Positions 35,504 to 43,441 are shown, counted from the stretch's first letter. The stretch is 64,000 nt of DNA from an uncultured Acidobacteriia bacterium (GCA_903907865.1 CAIVPR010000097.1:1-64000); one strand, 5' to 3'. Translations and numbers: made by a program. Notes: generated from the letters alone by a model not told the origin.

Positions 35504-35850
35504 GCGACCTCCTCCACAACCAGCGCTGCCCGTCCGCGCGATTCCTCCCTATACGTCAGCTCGAAGCTGTCCTCTGCAACAACACAGTTAGCCACGCTGC
35601 TGGAAGAAATCGGATCGTAGAAAGAGAACGAGGCTCCCTGCTGTTGCTCGACAAAGCTGATCAACGCAGCCATCTCGCAGTCGTCCAACAAGTCCAGTTC
35701 GATCCGCCACCGCCGCAGTCCACGACTGCCCAACGCATAACTCTGGCGGCTCCCGTCCAAAAACTGTACTGCCTGCGTCTTGAACCGAGTCGTCAGTTCC
35801 AGCGGATGCTGCGCCACAGCCCCTGTCTTCAACAATGGAAAAGTAGCCAT
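35500..35850 (-). CDS. Phage minor tail (distal-tail-like) protein
   Basis: A 116-residue protein after the tape measure gene, in the place of lambda gpM or DUF2460-type distal tail proteins. Signatures are FLDGSRQSYALG, RRWRIELDLLDDCEMAAL and FYDPISSS, typical of short distal tail proteins that begin the tip. Coupled to the next gene by ATGA. The identity is inferred from position and motif, so the exact family is open. Confidence 0.6.
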   Translation of the reverse strand: MATFPLLKTGAVAQHPLELTTRFKTQAVQFLDGSRQSYALGSRGLRRWRIELDLLDDCEMAALISFVEQQQGASFSFYDPISSSSVANCVVAEDSFELTYREESRGRAALVVEEVA

Positions 35851-35851
35851 A

Positions 35852-36553
35852 TTACAGGTCCGCCACCACCGAGTTGATTGGATGGTTGTTCAGCATCGCC
35901 TCCCGGACCGCGCTCGCGATGTCCGAGCTCCGATCCATGAAACTCTGGCTGTCCATCGCGTTCACATTGACCGTAATATTCGAAGTAACCGCAGGTGGCG
36001 TACTCGCTCCTTGCGATCCTCCGCCCGATGGCGCACTGGCAATGGTGGCTCCAAGATCCACATTCCTGAATGAGCCGAGTACGCTCCCGCCGGAGCCTAA
36101 GGAACTAGGCGACGAGGCTCCCCCACCCTGTCCCCCAAGAATCGCGTCAATCGCAACTGACGGCGGAGCCTTGTAAACCGGAAGAGCCGGCGGCGGTGCC
36201 GACGACCCTCCCCCGAACAAACTCGCAATGCCCGAAATGACAGGCGACACCAGCCCCGTGATCCCGTGCAAGAACGTGGACGCGATCCCGCCCAGCGTGC
36301 TCGAAGCCGAATGCGACGACTGTGCAGCCGTGTTCCCCTGCAGCGCTTGGGTATTCGCCGCGATCACGTCCTGTTGTTGTTGGTACGACTGCCGAAGCTG
36401 CGCGATCTCCTGTCCCGCTTGCGTCAAGGACTGGCCCAAGTCAGCGCCATTCGAACTACTGACTCCGGCTGTAAGTGTAGGCACTGCCGGAATCCCCCGC
36501 GAATGCGCGGGAGCTATCTCTCGAAAGACTTCCTCAATACTCCGATGTGACAT
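35852..36553 (-). CDS. Short tape-measure-like tail protein
   Basis: A 233-residue protein at the tape-measure position, directly after the frameshifted chaperone pair. It has a coiled-coil stretch (about 36-70, QAGQEIAQLRQSYQQQQDV), a hydrophobic Gly/Ser-rich segment (about 85-120) and a long Gly/Ser/Pro region. It ends in VNVNAMDSQSFMDRSSDIA..REAMLNNHP, a C-terminal signature seen in many tail tape-measure proteins. The start is set by GGAGG 7 nt before the ATG, nested in the end of the upstream frame. If this is the whole tape measure, the tail is very short. Confidence 0.65.
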   Translation of the reverse strand: MSHRSIEEVFREIAPAHSRGIPAVPTLTAGVSSSNGADLGQSLTQAGQEIAQLRQSYQQQQDVIAANTQALQGNTAAQSSHSASSTLGGIASTFLHGITGLVSPVISGIASLFGGGSSAPPPALPVYKAPPSVAIDAILGGQGGGASSPSSLGSGGSVLGSFRNVDLGATIASAPSGGGSQGASTPPAVTSNITVNVNAMDSQSFMDRSSDIASAVREAMLNNHPINSVVADL

Positions 36554-36887
36554 CCCGTTCCTCCCGTTCCATCTGCTCCCGCAGGATCAAGAATCCATCC
36601 ACCTTGCGCGCCTCCAAGTCATCAGTCTCCGGCATGCTCAAGCGACGCCGCACCAGAAACTCCTCCAGTAGCGCTAAACTCTCGCCCGTCACTAGAGACT
36701 TAGGGCACTCCTCGGTACTTATCTGTTTGCGCCCCCACACGATCCGCGCATCTCCGCGCTCGCCATGGGGCAGGAATCCGCACCGACGCTTCTTTTCCAG
36801 CCCGTTCTTCCTGCAACTGCCGCAATCCCACACGGACCGTCCGCCGGACCCACTGCCCGCGGCATAGAAATGGAATGCGACAACTAG
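36534..36887 (-). CDS. T-like extension of the tail assembly chaperone (expressed by -1 frameshift)
   Basis: An open frame of 117 codons that overlaps the end of the G-like gene. Joined to it by a -1 shift, it gives a protein of about 242 residues, the counterpart of lambda gpGT. The frame has no good start of its own: the only candidate is a GTG at 36833 without a clear Shine-Dalgarno sequence. It contains a four-cysteine cluster (CGSC, then RRCGF and EECPK) and a C-terminal charged helix. It overlaps the tape-measure start by 20 nt. Confidence 0.65.
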   Translation of the reverse strand, partial: LVVAFHFYAAGSGSGGRSVWDCGSCRKNGLEKKRRCGFLPHGERGDARIVWGRKQISTEECPKSLVTGESLALLEEFLVRRRLSMPETDDLEARKVDGFLILREQMEREERDVTSEY

Positions 36888-37261
36888 TTTTTTCGTTCTT
36901 GCTCACCAAGCCCGCACTCGGCCTTCACCGCGCCGAGCGCCTCCCGGAATAGCTCTTCCGGACCCGAATCGATAAGCATTGCCACGGTCGCGGGCTGGCC
37001 GTCCAACTCCAGCCCGCGTACCTCCGCCACGCCCCACGCAACATACAGCCGGTCGATCTCCGCCGATAGCACGCCGGCCTCGATCCGACTCTTCTCGCCC
37101 GTCCCGGCTTCGAAGAACTCGGCTTTGCCAGCCAAATCGCGGACACGCTTCATGAGCTCCAGACGCCGTCCGAAGCTCATCCGCGCCAGCACCAACTCCA
37201 CGCCCGGCCATGTTGCGGACGCAACTACCTTACTGCTACTCCACTGTCCTGTTGCTTGCAT
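36884..37261 (-). CDS. Tail assembly chaperone (gpG-like)
   Basis: A 125-residue, mostly helical acidic protein located between the major tail tube gene and the tape measure. This is the conserved place of the tail assembly chaperone G in long-tailed phages. It ends in EQERKN, encoded on the slippery sequence A AAA AAC followed at once by TAG. A fraction of ribosomes would slip -1 there and continue into the T-like frame. The ATG has GGAACC upstream. The family is assigned by position and recoding signal, not by clear sequence similarity. Confidence 0.7.
   Translation of the reverse strand: MQATGQWSSSKVVASATWPGVELVLARMSFGRRLELMKRVRDLAGKAEFFEAGTGEKSRIEAGVLSAEIDRLYVAWGVAEVRGLELDGQPATVAMLIDSGPEELFREALGAVKAECGLGEQERKN
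36887..36893 (-). promoter_or_regulatory. Slippery heptamer A AAA AAC for -1 ribosomal frameshifting
   Basis: In the zero frame the codons are CGA AAA AAC TAG, a canonical X XXY YYZ site with the stop codon immediately 3'. After slippage the next codon is CTA and the frame stays open for 117 codons. A short GTCC-GGC-GGAC hairpin lies about 35-45 nt downstream; a stronger stimulator was not identified. Confidence 0.75.
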
Positions 37262-37267
37262 GGTTCC

Positions 37268-38437
37268 TTACCCCAGTGCGATCGCGATTTCGTCGTTGGA
37301 CGTGCCCTGCGCGCGGGATTCCTTGAACTTCCACTTAAGGCGCTTCTCGGAGTCGTCGAAGGTGGGAACTTCGGGCACGATGCTCTTGATGTAGATGCCG
37401 GCCAACTGTCCGGCACTCTGCCCGAGTTGGAACATCAGTCCGACCGGATCCTGTTGCCGTGCCGCTTGATAGAGCGCGGCAGTCAGCGCGTCATCCTGCG
37501 CGAACAACTCGAGACTTACAGAGACCTCGCGCAGTCCTGGATTCAGCCCCTGCGGCAGCGAACTTCCAAATTCCTTGTTGCGCGCCTCCAAGTTGTTGCG
37601 AACCTCGATGGTGGCCGACGAAACTGTGAACATCTGTGTCGGCAGCACGCCAATCCAAACCTGTCCCAAGTTTCCCGGAACGGGCGAATAGGTGTCGCCA
37701 GCAAGGGTGGGCTCCGACGGAAACGCGGTCGCTCCGTTCTGTCCCGCGATAAAGGAAGCACCGTCGACAAGATCCTGCGCATGGCCGCTGAATCCAAACG
37801 TATGGAAGTCGCCATTCAATTCGACGCTCATCTTGTCGACGCCGGCTCCCGCAAGAACCCGCTGTACGGCGGTCGAGGGATCCCAGTAGTCGTACAAGGT
37901 GATGCTTGGCAACTCCGTTGCCAAATGGTAGTTTGCCGTGGGACTCAATGGCACTCCCGGCACTGGTGCCGCAGAGAAGGGGGCGTTCAAGACAACGGTC
38001 TGCGGATCCGCCACAACTCCGACAAATCGGATCTCTCCGTTCGAGACAAGCGCCTGTCCGGGCGTCAAATTGTGCGGTGTCGTGAAGACCACGGAAGTGT
38101 CCGAGCTCCCCGTGGTCGCCGTTCCACCAGCCCACAGGTGTCCCGCGCATCCGAGAGCTGCCTCGAACATTGGTCCATGCGGTGGCAGGACGGATTGGTT
38201 CGGCCAATCCCGCATATAAGTCTTCAAATCAAACGTAGTCTGCCGGCGCATGCCGCGCGGCAGCCCCGCCCATGTCCGGCTGCCCGTTTTGTCGCGCCGC
38301 GAGCTAACCTGCCGCTGATGTTGGGCCTGCAGACTAACCGACGGAATCCGATTGCCCGCCGTGATCGCCGCCATCTGCCCGTAACTTGTCTCCTTGGCGC
38401 AATACCACCGGTTTGCGTTGGAACTGATGTATGCCAT
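37268..38437 (-). CDS. Phage major tail tube protein
   Basis: A 389-residue protein at the major-tail-protein position, before the chaperone. It has a beta-rich N-terminus (AYISSNANRWYCAKETSYG), an inserted Ig-like domain (about 110-180, LTPGQALVSNGEIRFVG) and a C-terminal half resembling tail tube folds (MSVELNGDFHTFGFSGHAQDLVDG, PEVPTFDDSEKRLKWKF). Longer than simple tube proteins because of the insert. The frame is open to 38542, but the ATG at 38437 lies 5 nt after the preceding gene's stop and has AAAGG. Confidence 0.7.
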   Translation of the reverse strand: MAYISSNANRWYCAKETSYGQMAAITAGNRIPSVSLQAQHQRQVSSRRDKTGSRTWAGLPRGMRRQTTFDLKTYMRDWPNQSVLPPHGPMFEAALGCAGHLWAGGTATTGSSDTSVVFTTPHNLTPGQALVSNGEIRFVGVVADPQTVVLNAPFSAAPVPGVPLSPTANYHLATELPSITLYDYWDPSTAVQRVLAGAGVDKMSVELNGDFHTFGFSGHAQDLVDGASFIAGQNGATAFPSEPTLAGDTYSPVPGNLGQVWIGVLPTQMFTVSSATIEVRNNLEARNKEFGSSLPQGLNPGLREVSVSLELFAQDDALTAALYQAARQQDPVGLMFQLGQSAGQLAGIYIKSIVPEVPTFDDSEKRLKWKFKESRAQGTSNDEIAIALG

Positions 38438-38442
38438 AACCT

Positions 38443-38937
38443 TTACTTGCTGACCTCCACGTCGAATCCGACTTTCGCTTTCTGCAGGAAGTTCTTCCCG
38501 CCCTTTGCCACGGGCTCGTAGTTCACGGTGTACCCGCCGCAATACAGTGCACCACCGCCCCAGTTTCCCCGCGAGTCATCCAACATTGCGCACAGGGCGT
38601 CCACGTAGAGCTGCGTGCCTGCCTCCAGCCCATCCAGCTTGTCCTGCGAGTTGCGAACCTCCACCACCATGTGCGCCTTGCCCGAGAAGTGCCGGAACTT
38701 TTCCTCGAGCGAGTTCGTCAGTTTGTCGCAGTAAACCAGGAGCGCTGGATAGTGCGCGTGTCCCGCCTTCTCGCTGATGTCCACACTGGTGTTCAGTGTC
38801 GAGATGTTCCGAATCCCCACCGCCGACAATGTGGAATCCGCGCTTTCCATCGCGCCAAGGCGAATGTTGACACCATCCGTGTGCGACTGTAGCTTCGTTA
38901 CCACCGAACTGGTCAATCGTCCCGTAATCCCGGCCAT
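38443..38937 (-). CDS. Phage tail terminator/neck-like protein
   Basis: A 164-residue protein between the connector genes and the tail tube. It begins with helices and strands (KLQSHTDGVNIRLG), then HYPALLVYCDKL, AHMVVEVRNSQDKLDG and a C-terminal strand KVGFDVEV. This resembles tail terminator or completion proteins that cap the tube and join it to the head. The assignment rests on gene order; sequence similarity is not recognised. Confidence 0.55.
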   Translation of the reverse strand: MAGITGRLTSSVVTKLQSHTDGVNIRLGAMESADSTLSAVGIRNISTLNTSVDISEKAGHAHYPALLVYCDKLTNSLEEKFRHFSGKAHMVVEVRNSQDKLDGLEAGTQLYVDALCAMLDDSRGNWGGGALYCGGYTVNYEPVAKGGKNFLQKAKVGFDVEVSK

Positions 38938-38977
38938 CTCTCTCCTCCTTCAGTCCTGAATAATCTGTCCGCCGTGC

Positions 38978-39739
38978 TTAACCCCGCGAGATCGTCCGTC
39001 CCACAATCCGCGTGAACTCCGGCAACTGCCCCGAACCTGGTAACCGTCCGTTCGTCGACCAGCCCGGCACATACGTGAAGCTCGAAGTCGGTGTTACCGG
39101 AACATGGGTTTGCAGGGTCATGCGATTTAGATCGGCCCCCGCGTACACATTGAATCCGACCGTATTTGCCGGTGCACCCGACGCCGAAACGGTCATCAAG
39201 TACCCGTCCGCAATAGTCACCGACGACGCCACAGACGGGGCACCTTCTTGGCCACGCCCGTTCACCCAAGCCACGCTGGCATAGAACGTGCCCCCCTTCT
39301 GCGGACCCGGTACTGCCCCAAGTGTCGGTGCGCTCGCAACGCGCACTGGCTCCGCTACCAGGCCAATGCCGCTTGCCAGAAAGTTCTCGAATGCGACGCG
39401 CGCGTAGACCGCAAACTGCTGCGCCTTGGCCTGATAGCGGTCCACCAGCTGGCTGAAGTACGCGTCCTCGTAAACCTTCGACAGCGCCAGCATGGCTTCC
39501 CAGCGTCGTAGGTTGTCGCCGAAGACCACTTGGTCAACGCGCAATCCCGCGAACGGCTGTAACTCCAACGCGCGGGGCCGCTCCAAACGATACCGCAACT
39601 CGCCGTCGATCTCCTCGTGGGCGAGCCGTATCTTCGTTGTCACATTGATGGCGCAGGCCGCAGCCACATCCAGTAGACCCGAATCGTGGTCCCTCAAACT
39701 GTCGACCGTATTCGCCGGCCCATCCACAAAGAGCGCCAT
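38978..39739 (-). CDS. Phage connector-region protein with C-terminal Ig-like domain
   Basis: A 253-residue protein. The N-terminal part (about 1-130) is helical and could be a head-tail adaptor (WEAMLALSKVYEDAYFSQLVDRYQAK). The C-terminal part (about 140-235) is a beta-sandwich with TFYASVAWVNGRGQEGAPS and TVGFNVYAGADL. This closely echoes the domain in the tail hub protein (YFYAVSAVDSSGAEGQLS, ATGFNVYRGL), so it is a shared surface module. Function inferred from position between coat and tail genes. Confidence 0.55.
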   Translation of the reverse strand: MALFVDGPANTVDSLRDHDSGLLDVAAACAINVTTKIRLAHEEIDGELRYRLERPRALELQPFAGLRVDQVVFGDNLRRWEAMLALSKVYEDAYFSQLVDRYQAKAQQFAVYARVAFENFLASGIGLVAEPVRVASAPTLGAVPGPQKGGTFYASVAWVNGRGQEGAPSVASSVTIADGYLMTVSASGAPANTVGFNVYAGADLNRMTLQTHVPVTPTSSFTYVPGWSTNGRLPGSGQLPEFTRIVGRTISRG

Positions 39740-39742
39740 GGC

Positions 39743-40051
39743 CTAGCTCCTGTCTTTCTGTCGCAGGTCCGACTGGGAAACCACGACCACTTGCATGCGC
39801 CTAGCCGACTCTTCCCGTTCCCATCGCTCCCGAGCCTCGCGCAGTTCCTCGCGGAACATCCAAGCTTCTTCGTTGCTAGCGGCGCGCGCACGTCCATCGA
39901 CGATCAGCTTGGCCGCAACCTTGTTCGAGACTTCCGTCCGCACGCCGGGCTTGCCGCCCTCGGCTGTCGCGAGACTGACCATCACGACCTGTTCTCCGGA
40001 CAACAACTCCTCCGCCTCGCGGAGCTTCTTGTAATACGCTCGTAAGTCCAT
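39743..40051 (-). CDS. Small conserved phage protein, charged helical
   Basis: A 102-residue protein of unknown function between the coat gene and the connector-region gene, 3 nt before the latter. It is helical and charged (LRAYYKKLREAEELLSG, EAWMFREELREARERWEREE), with a central VVMVSLATAEGGKPGVRTEVS strand region. The ATG at 40051 follows AAAGGATTGGT and was preferred over an upstream ATG at 40213 that would cross the structured repeat. Possibly a minor head protein. Confidence 0.6.
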   Translation of the reverse strand: MDLRAYYKKLREAEELLSGEQVVMVSLATAEGGKPGVRTEVSNKVAAKLIVDGRARAASNEEAWMFREELREARERWEREESARRMQVVVVSQSDLRQKDRS

Positions 40052-40108
40052 ACCAATCCTTTCTTGTGAGTCCGATACGCTGCTTGCTGGGATGTCTGAA
40101 AAGCCAAA

Positions 40109-40166
40109 TCCCTCGCCGTCGTGGCCCGGTAAAACCAACCCGCTACCGAGCCGCGACCGCAAGGGA
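40109..40166. repeat. Interspersed structured repeat, copy 2 (long imperfect inverted repeat)
   Basis: Arms 40109-40131 and 40144-40166 are 23 nt each and pair at 19 positions plus one G-U. The right arm contains CCGAGCCGCGACCGCAAGGG, nearly identical to the minus strand of the copy at 17.2 kb. It lies in a 225-bp gap of the phage cassette. A second inverted repeat, CCGGCGG/CCGCCGG (40232-40261), lies just after the coat gene. Confidence 0.65.
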
Positions 40167-40277
40167 GCGTCCACTCCCCGGCATGTTAGCCGAGATAGTC
40201 GTGATCGCTTCACTCAGCTGTTTGTCAGGGCCCGGCGGCCGCCATTTTGGACGACCGCCGGCACCACCTGCACTCGA

Positions 40278-41186
40278 CTAGCTGTTGATCTGCACCGCGT
40301 GGTTGTTCCGCAGGATGGCGCAACCATAAAGCACATCAACCGTGAACTGCTGCGACAGCGTGTTCGGCTGGTAGCTCATCGTGACGCGCATGCCGAAGTT
40401 GCCCAACTCGGCATACTCTGCGATGGCACCCGTACCGGCCAGCGGCTGCGGCAACCGACGAACCACCAACCCGATCGCGTCCTTCACGAACGCGAGGTTG
40501 TGTGTGTTCACCGGGGAACTTCCCGTCTTCGGCGCATACTGCGAGCGGAACACGTAGAAGTCCTTGATCTTCCCGATGCTTCCGTCGATCATGGTGCGCA
40601 GCCCAGCCTCGCCGACCGTCTGATACTCGCTGAAGCGAGGGATCTGGCGCATCTGAGAGTAAGTGGCGCTGTCCACAATCAAGTACTTCGGCCCCGCCGG
40701 AACCTTCGCCTGGAACAGTGCGGTTTCCGCTTGGTCGAGGATTGCTTCCGTGACCGGAGTGCCCGCCGTGCCCAAAGGAGTGTTGGCCGTGAACGACGCG
40801 TAGAGGTTCAACAGGTCGGTCTCGATCTTCTCCGCGATGGCCACAACGGCCGGCTGCATGTAGACCTTCAGGAGGTCCGGCACCGCGATCACCTTCGTCA
40901 CGTCGGGAATCACGAACGTCGCTTCGGCGTGCGTGTTCAGCACGATCTGCGCGTTGCCGAGACTCGGATTCTGCGGAGTGACCGTCCCGCCTTCGGCCAG
41001 GTTGTTGGCCACCAGCTGGGGAGCGATCGGCACATTGACCGTGTCGCCCGCCTGGGCCAGAACCGGCTCGTAGTCCCGGTTCACGAGGTTCCCCATGACG
41101 AGGTTCCCCACCAGTGCCGGCAGTGCGTCCGCCGCCACGAGCTTCACAATCGCGTTCGCCACATTTGCTGACGTAATGGATGGCAT
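40278..41186 (-). CDS. Phage major capsid protein, P22 coat-like
   Basis: A 302-residue capsid protein following the scaffold gene. It starts with SITSANVANAIVKLVAADALPALVGNLVMGNLVNRDYE and continues with GDTVNVPIAPQL, then FVIPDVTKVIAVPDLL..YMQPAVVAIAEKIETDLL. This is the pattern of P22 gp5-type HK97-fold coats without a prohead protease cleavage region. P22 coat is larger because of its I-domain; this one is compact. AAGGAAG precedes the ATG. An intrinsic terminator lies 42 nt upstream of the start. Confidence 0.85.
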   Translation of the reverse strand: MPSITSANVANAIVKLVAADALPALVGNLVMGNLVNRDYEPVLAQAGDTVNVPIAPQLVANNLAEGGTVTPQNPSLGNAQIVLNTHAEATFVIPDVTKVIAVPDLLKVYMQPAVVAIAEKIETDLLNLYASFTANTPLGTAGTPVTEAILDQAETALFQAKVPAGPKYLIVDSATYSQMRQIPRFSEYQTVGEAGLRTMIDGSIGKIKDFYVFRSQYAPKTGSSPVNTHNLAFVKDAIGLVVRRLPQPLAGTGAIAEYAELGNFGMRVTMSYQPNTLSQQFTVDVLYGCAILRNNHAVQINS

Positions 41187-41227
41187 GTTCTTCCTTTTCT
41201 CTCTTTCGTGTGTTCAACTCGTGCCGC

Positions 41228-41254
41228 AAAAGAAAAGGGGCCGTCTCCGGCCCC
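41228..41254 (-). terminator. Intrinsic terminator/attenuator between scaffold and capsid genes
   Basis: On the minus strand GGGGCCG-GAGA-CGGCCCC forms a perfect 7-bp stem with a GNRA-type loop, followed by TTTTCTTTT. It lies between the scaffold gene and the capsid start, so upstream transcripts would stop or be attenuated before the coat gene. Confidence 0.7.
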
Positions 41255-41351
41255 GCGTCTCCCCGACACATCCAAATTCGTTGTTGCTGCCGTCCGGAGC
41301 GCCTCCCCTTGGAAGTGCTCCCCCGGCCCGAATTCTGTGGTCCCGTTGTGG

Positions 41352-41408
41352 GCAGCCATTCTTGGCTGCAGCCGCCTTTCTAGGCGGCCATAGCCGAGCT
41401 GTTCGGCT
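41352..41408. repeat. REP-like tandem hairpin element, copy 1
   Basis: Three adjacent hairpins after GTGG: GCAGCCA-TTCT-TGGCTGC (41352-41369), GCCGCCT-TTCT-AGGCGGC (41371-41388) and AGCCGA-GCTGT-TCGGCT (41392-41408). The first two match other copies near 43.45 and 63.0 kb. The 265-bp gap that holds it has no coding sequence. Confidence 0.75.
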
Positions 41409-41451
41409 CTAGACCGCTCCCTCAACCCACGACGGCAACCACGAAACGCTC

Positions 41452-42009
41452 CTAGACTCCCCGCTGCGGTTGGGTCACCCGAAGGATCTCCTGCCGCACC
41501 CGGTCCAAGTCTTCCCTGCTCATCGACGGGCCGATTCTGTCGATATCGATGGCGCCCGGTCCAACCTGCGGCGTCGTCTTTTGCGTGCCCGTCATCCCCG
41601 TTCCGCCCGCAATCCGCGCGGGCAGAAACTCCGGATTCTCTTGAACGAAACCGGCCAGATATTCCGAGACGGGAACGTCCCCGTGCTCGGCCTTGGCTAC
41701 CAGCCGTCCGTCGTCAGTTCGTGCGATTCCGTCCTGCACCGCCTTGTAAGCCAGTTCGACCTTCGTCACCCCCAGCTTTTGCAGTTCCGCCCGGATCGCG
41801 CTGGCCCGCTGTGCCTCTTCGGCCATCGCGCGGCTGCGTCGATTCTCTTCCACCAGCTCGTTCATTCGCTTTTCGAGCTGTTCGCGGCGGCGCCGTTCCT
41901 CCAGCAGCTCCGCCTTGTATGCGGGCTCCCGTCGCGCGCCGTCGCGCTTCATGTACTCGTCGATCGCCTGCTGCACCACGTTCTGCACATTGATCGCTTC
42001 TTCAGTCAT
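41452..42009 (-). CDS. Phage capsid scaffolding protein
   Basis: A 185-residue, strongly charged, coiled-coil protein between portal and coat genes. Residues about 30-85 are a coiled coil (KAELLEERRRREQLEKRMNELVEENRRS). The rest is helical and ends in a Pro/Gly-rich linker and a short C-terminal helix (SREDLDRVRQEILRV), the type of helix-turn-helix that binds the coat in P22-like scaffolds. It should guide procapsid assembly and then exit. GGAGAC precedes the ATG. Confidence 0.75.
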   Translation of the reverse strand: MTEEAINVQNVVQQAIDEYMKRDGARREPAYKAELLEERRRREQLEKRMNELVEENRRSRAMAEEAQRASAIRAELQKLGVTKVELAYKAVQDGIARTDDGRLVAKAEHGDVPVSEYLAGFVQENPEFLPARIAGGTGMTGTQKTTPQVGPGAIDIDRIGPSMSREDLDRVRQEILRVTQPQRGV

Positions 42010-42017
42010 CGTGTCTC

Positions 42018-43400
42018 CTATTCCGCCGTATTCGCGTCGATCTCCTCGGCGATCCGCGCCTTCGTCTCCTGCCTCGCGTCGGACAGGTACTTCATCGCCA
42101 CGCGTTTGTACACCTGGCGCTTCAACGTCGGCGACTGTACTCCGAGATTCAACAAGTTCTGGGCATCGGCGACCTCGGTCGAGAAATCCGTAATGTCGAA
42201 CTCGTCCAAGCCGCCGACCTCCAGTTTCAAGTCATCCTGCCGTGCCTCCGCCACCGCCGCGATCACCCTCCGGATCGCGTCCCTCACCGTCATCCCGTAG
42301 GCCCTGAGAACCTCCTGGGTGACACTGAAATCCCATTGCTTCGACAGCCCGGACGCCCGGCCCGTACTCTCCCCCGCTTGTTGCAGCAGGTAGCAGACCC
42401 GGTAGATCTCGTCCTTGAGCCGCGAAAGATTGTCCTTGGCGATCTGGAATACCTTGCCCTCGGGCTCGGTCCATCCGTACCGGTCGTTTGGACCCAGTTG
42501 GATGAAGTAACTCTCGCCCATCAGCTGCTTGAACTCTTTCTCTGAAAAAATGACCGGCATCGCAAACAGACCCATGGTCAAAGCCCATCCGAGCGCGTTC
42601 GACTTGTTGAAGTGCTCCAGCTGCAGCAACCCGGCCTTGTTTGTCAACCAGAGCCCATCGCTGACCTTCAACTCGAACACCGGAACTTGTCCGATAGCTG
42701 CAAATCCGTGCAAGCCCTCGTCAACCAACTCGATCCGGCTCCCGCCGTCCACTTCGCGCCGCTCGAAGATTTGGTACTTCTGCCGGTCATAGTAGACCCA
42801 GCGGGTTTCTTTCTTCCACCCGAAGCTCTTGACGCTGTCTTGCTTCAGGCAGGCGGTCCGCAGCACGATCCACTCCAAGATCCCGTGGTCGTCGTGGCTC
42901 CAATTGATAACTTCGTCGGCTGTGTAGCCGACTAGATACGCCCGGCTCCGTCCCTGCGCATCTTCTTCTGCCCGACTCAGCGGCACATCTGCCACCTTGG
43001 GGAAATCCACCACAATGTACGACTTCCCGCAAACCAAAGCCTCCGTAAGCTGATCCTTGAAGAACTGGGTCAACGAGGTGCCCCGCAGATCGCAGTTGTC
43101 CACAAAATCGTTATAGAAGCTCTTGGCGGTGTCGCCAAGTCCGCCAAACTCCAGCAGCGGTCCCTTTCGCACCAAAGTGGCCGTGTACCAATCTACAATC
43201 GACCCGACGTAGTTCTCATAGAAGACCCGTGCGAGCCGCTCGTGGTACACATCCAACCCTTCCTTCTGCCGCTGGACCAGATACTCGCCCGCGTTCTGCC
43301 GGAACTGTTCCCCGCCGGCATATAAGTCGCGATACCTCCGCCACACTCGCCACTTGGCCGAATAGTCCGGATGTTCCTGCTCGATATGTTCGTTCATCAT
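42018..43400 (-). CDS. Phage portal protein
   Basis: About 460 residues. This is the dodecameric ring at one capsid vertex through which DNA is packaged. Signatures include HPDYSAKWRVWRRYRDLYAGGEQFR at the N-terminus, ARVFYENYVGSIVDWYTATL, and the C-terminal SGLSKQWDFSVTQEVLRAYG, with the helical tail AIRRVIAAVAEARQ. The layout resembles DUF4055-type portals. A run TTG-ATG-ATG offers several starts; GAGGAG favours the ATGs at 43400 or 43397. It lies between terminase and scaffold, as expected. Confidence 0.8.
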   Translation of the reverse strand: MMNEHIEQEHPDYSAKWRVWRRYRDLYAGGEQFRQNAGEYLVQRQKEGLDVYHERLARVFYENYVGSIVDWYTATLVRKGPLLEFGGLGDTAKSFYNDFVDNCDLRGTSLTQFFKDQLTEALVCGKSYIVVDFPKVADVPLSRAEEDAQGRSRAYLVGYTADEVINWSHDDHGILEWIVLRTACLKQDSVKSFGWKKETRWVYYDRQKYQIFERREVDGGSRIELVDEGLHGFAAIGQVPVFELKVSDGLWLTNKAGLLQLEHFNKSNALGWALTMGLFAMPVIFSEKEFKQLMGESYFIQLGPNDRYGWTEPEGKVFQIAKDNLSRLKDEIYRVCYLLQQAGESTGRASGLSKQWDFSVTQEVLRAYGMTVRDAIRRVIAAVAEARQDDLKLEVGGLDEFDITDFSTEVADAQNLLNLGVQSPTLKRQVYKRVAMKYLSDARQETKARIAEEIDANTAE

Positions 43401-43441
43401 CAACTCCTCTCTAGCCTGTGCCCTGCCAGGGCCGCCGTGGG

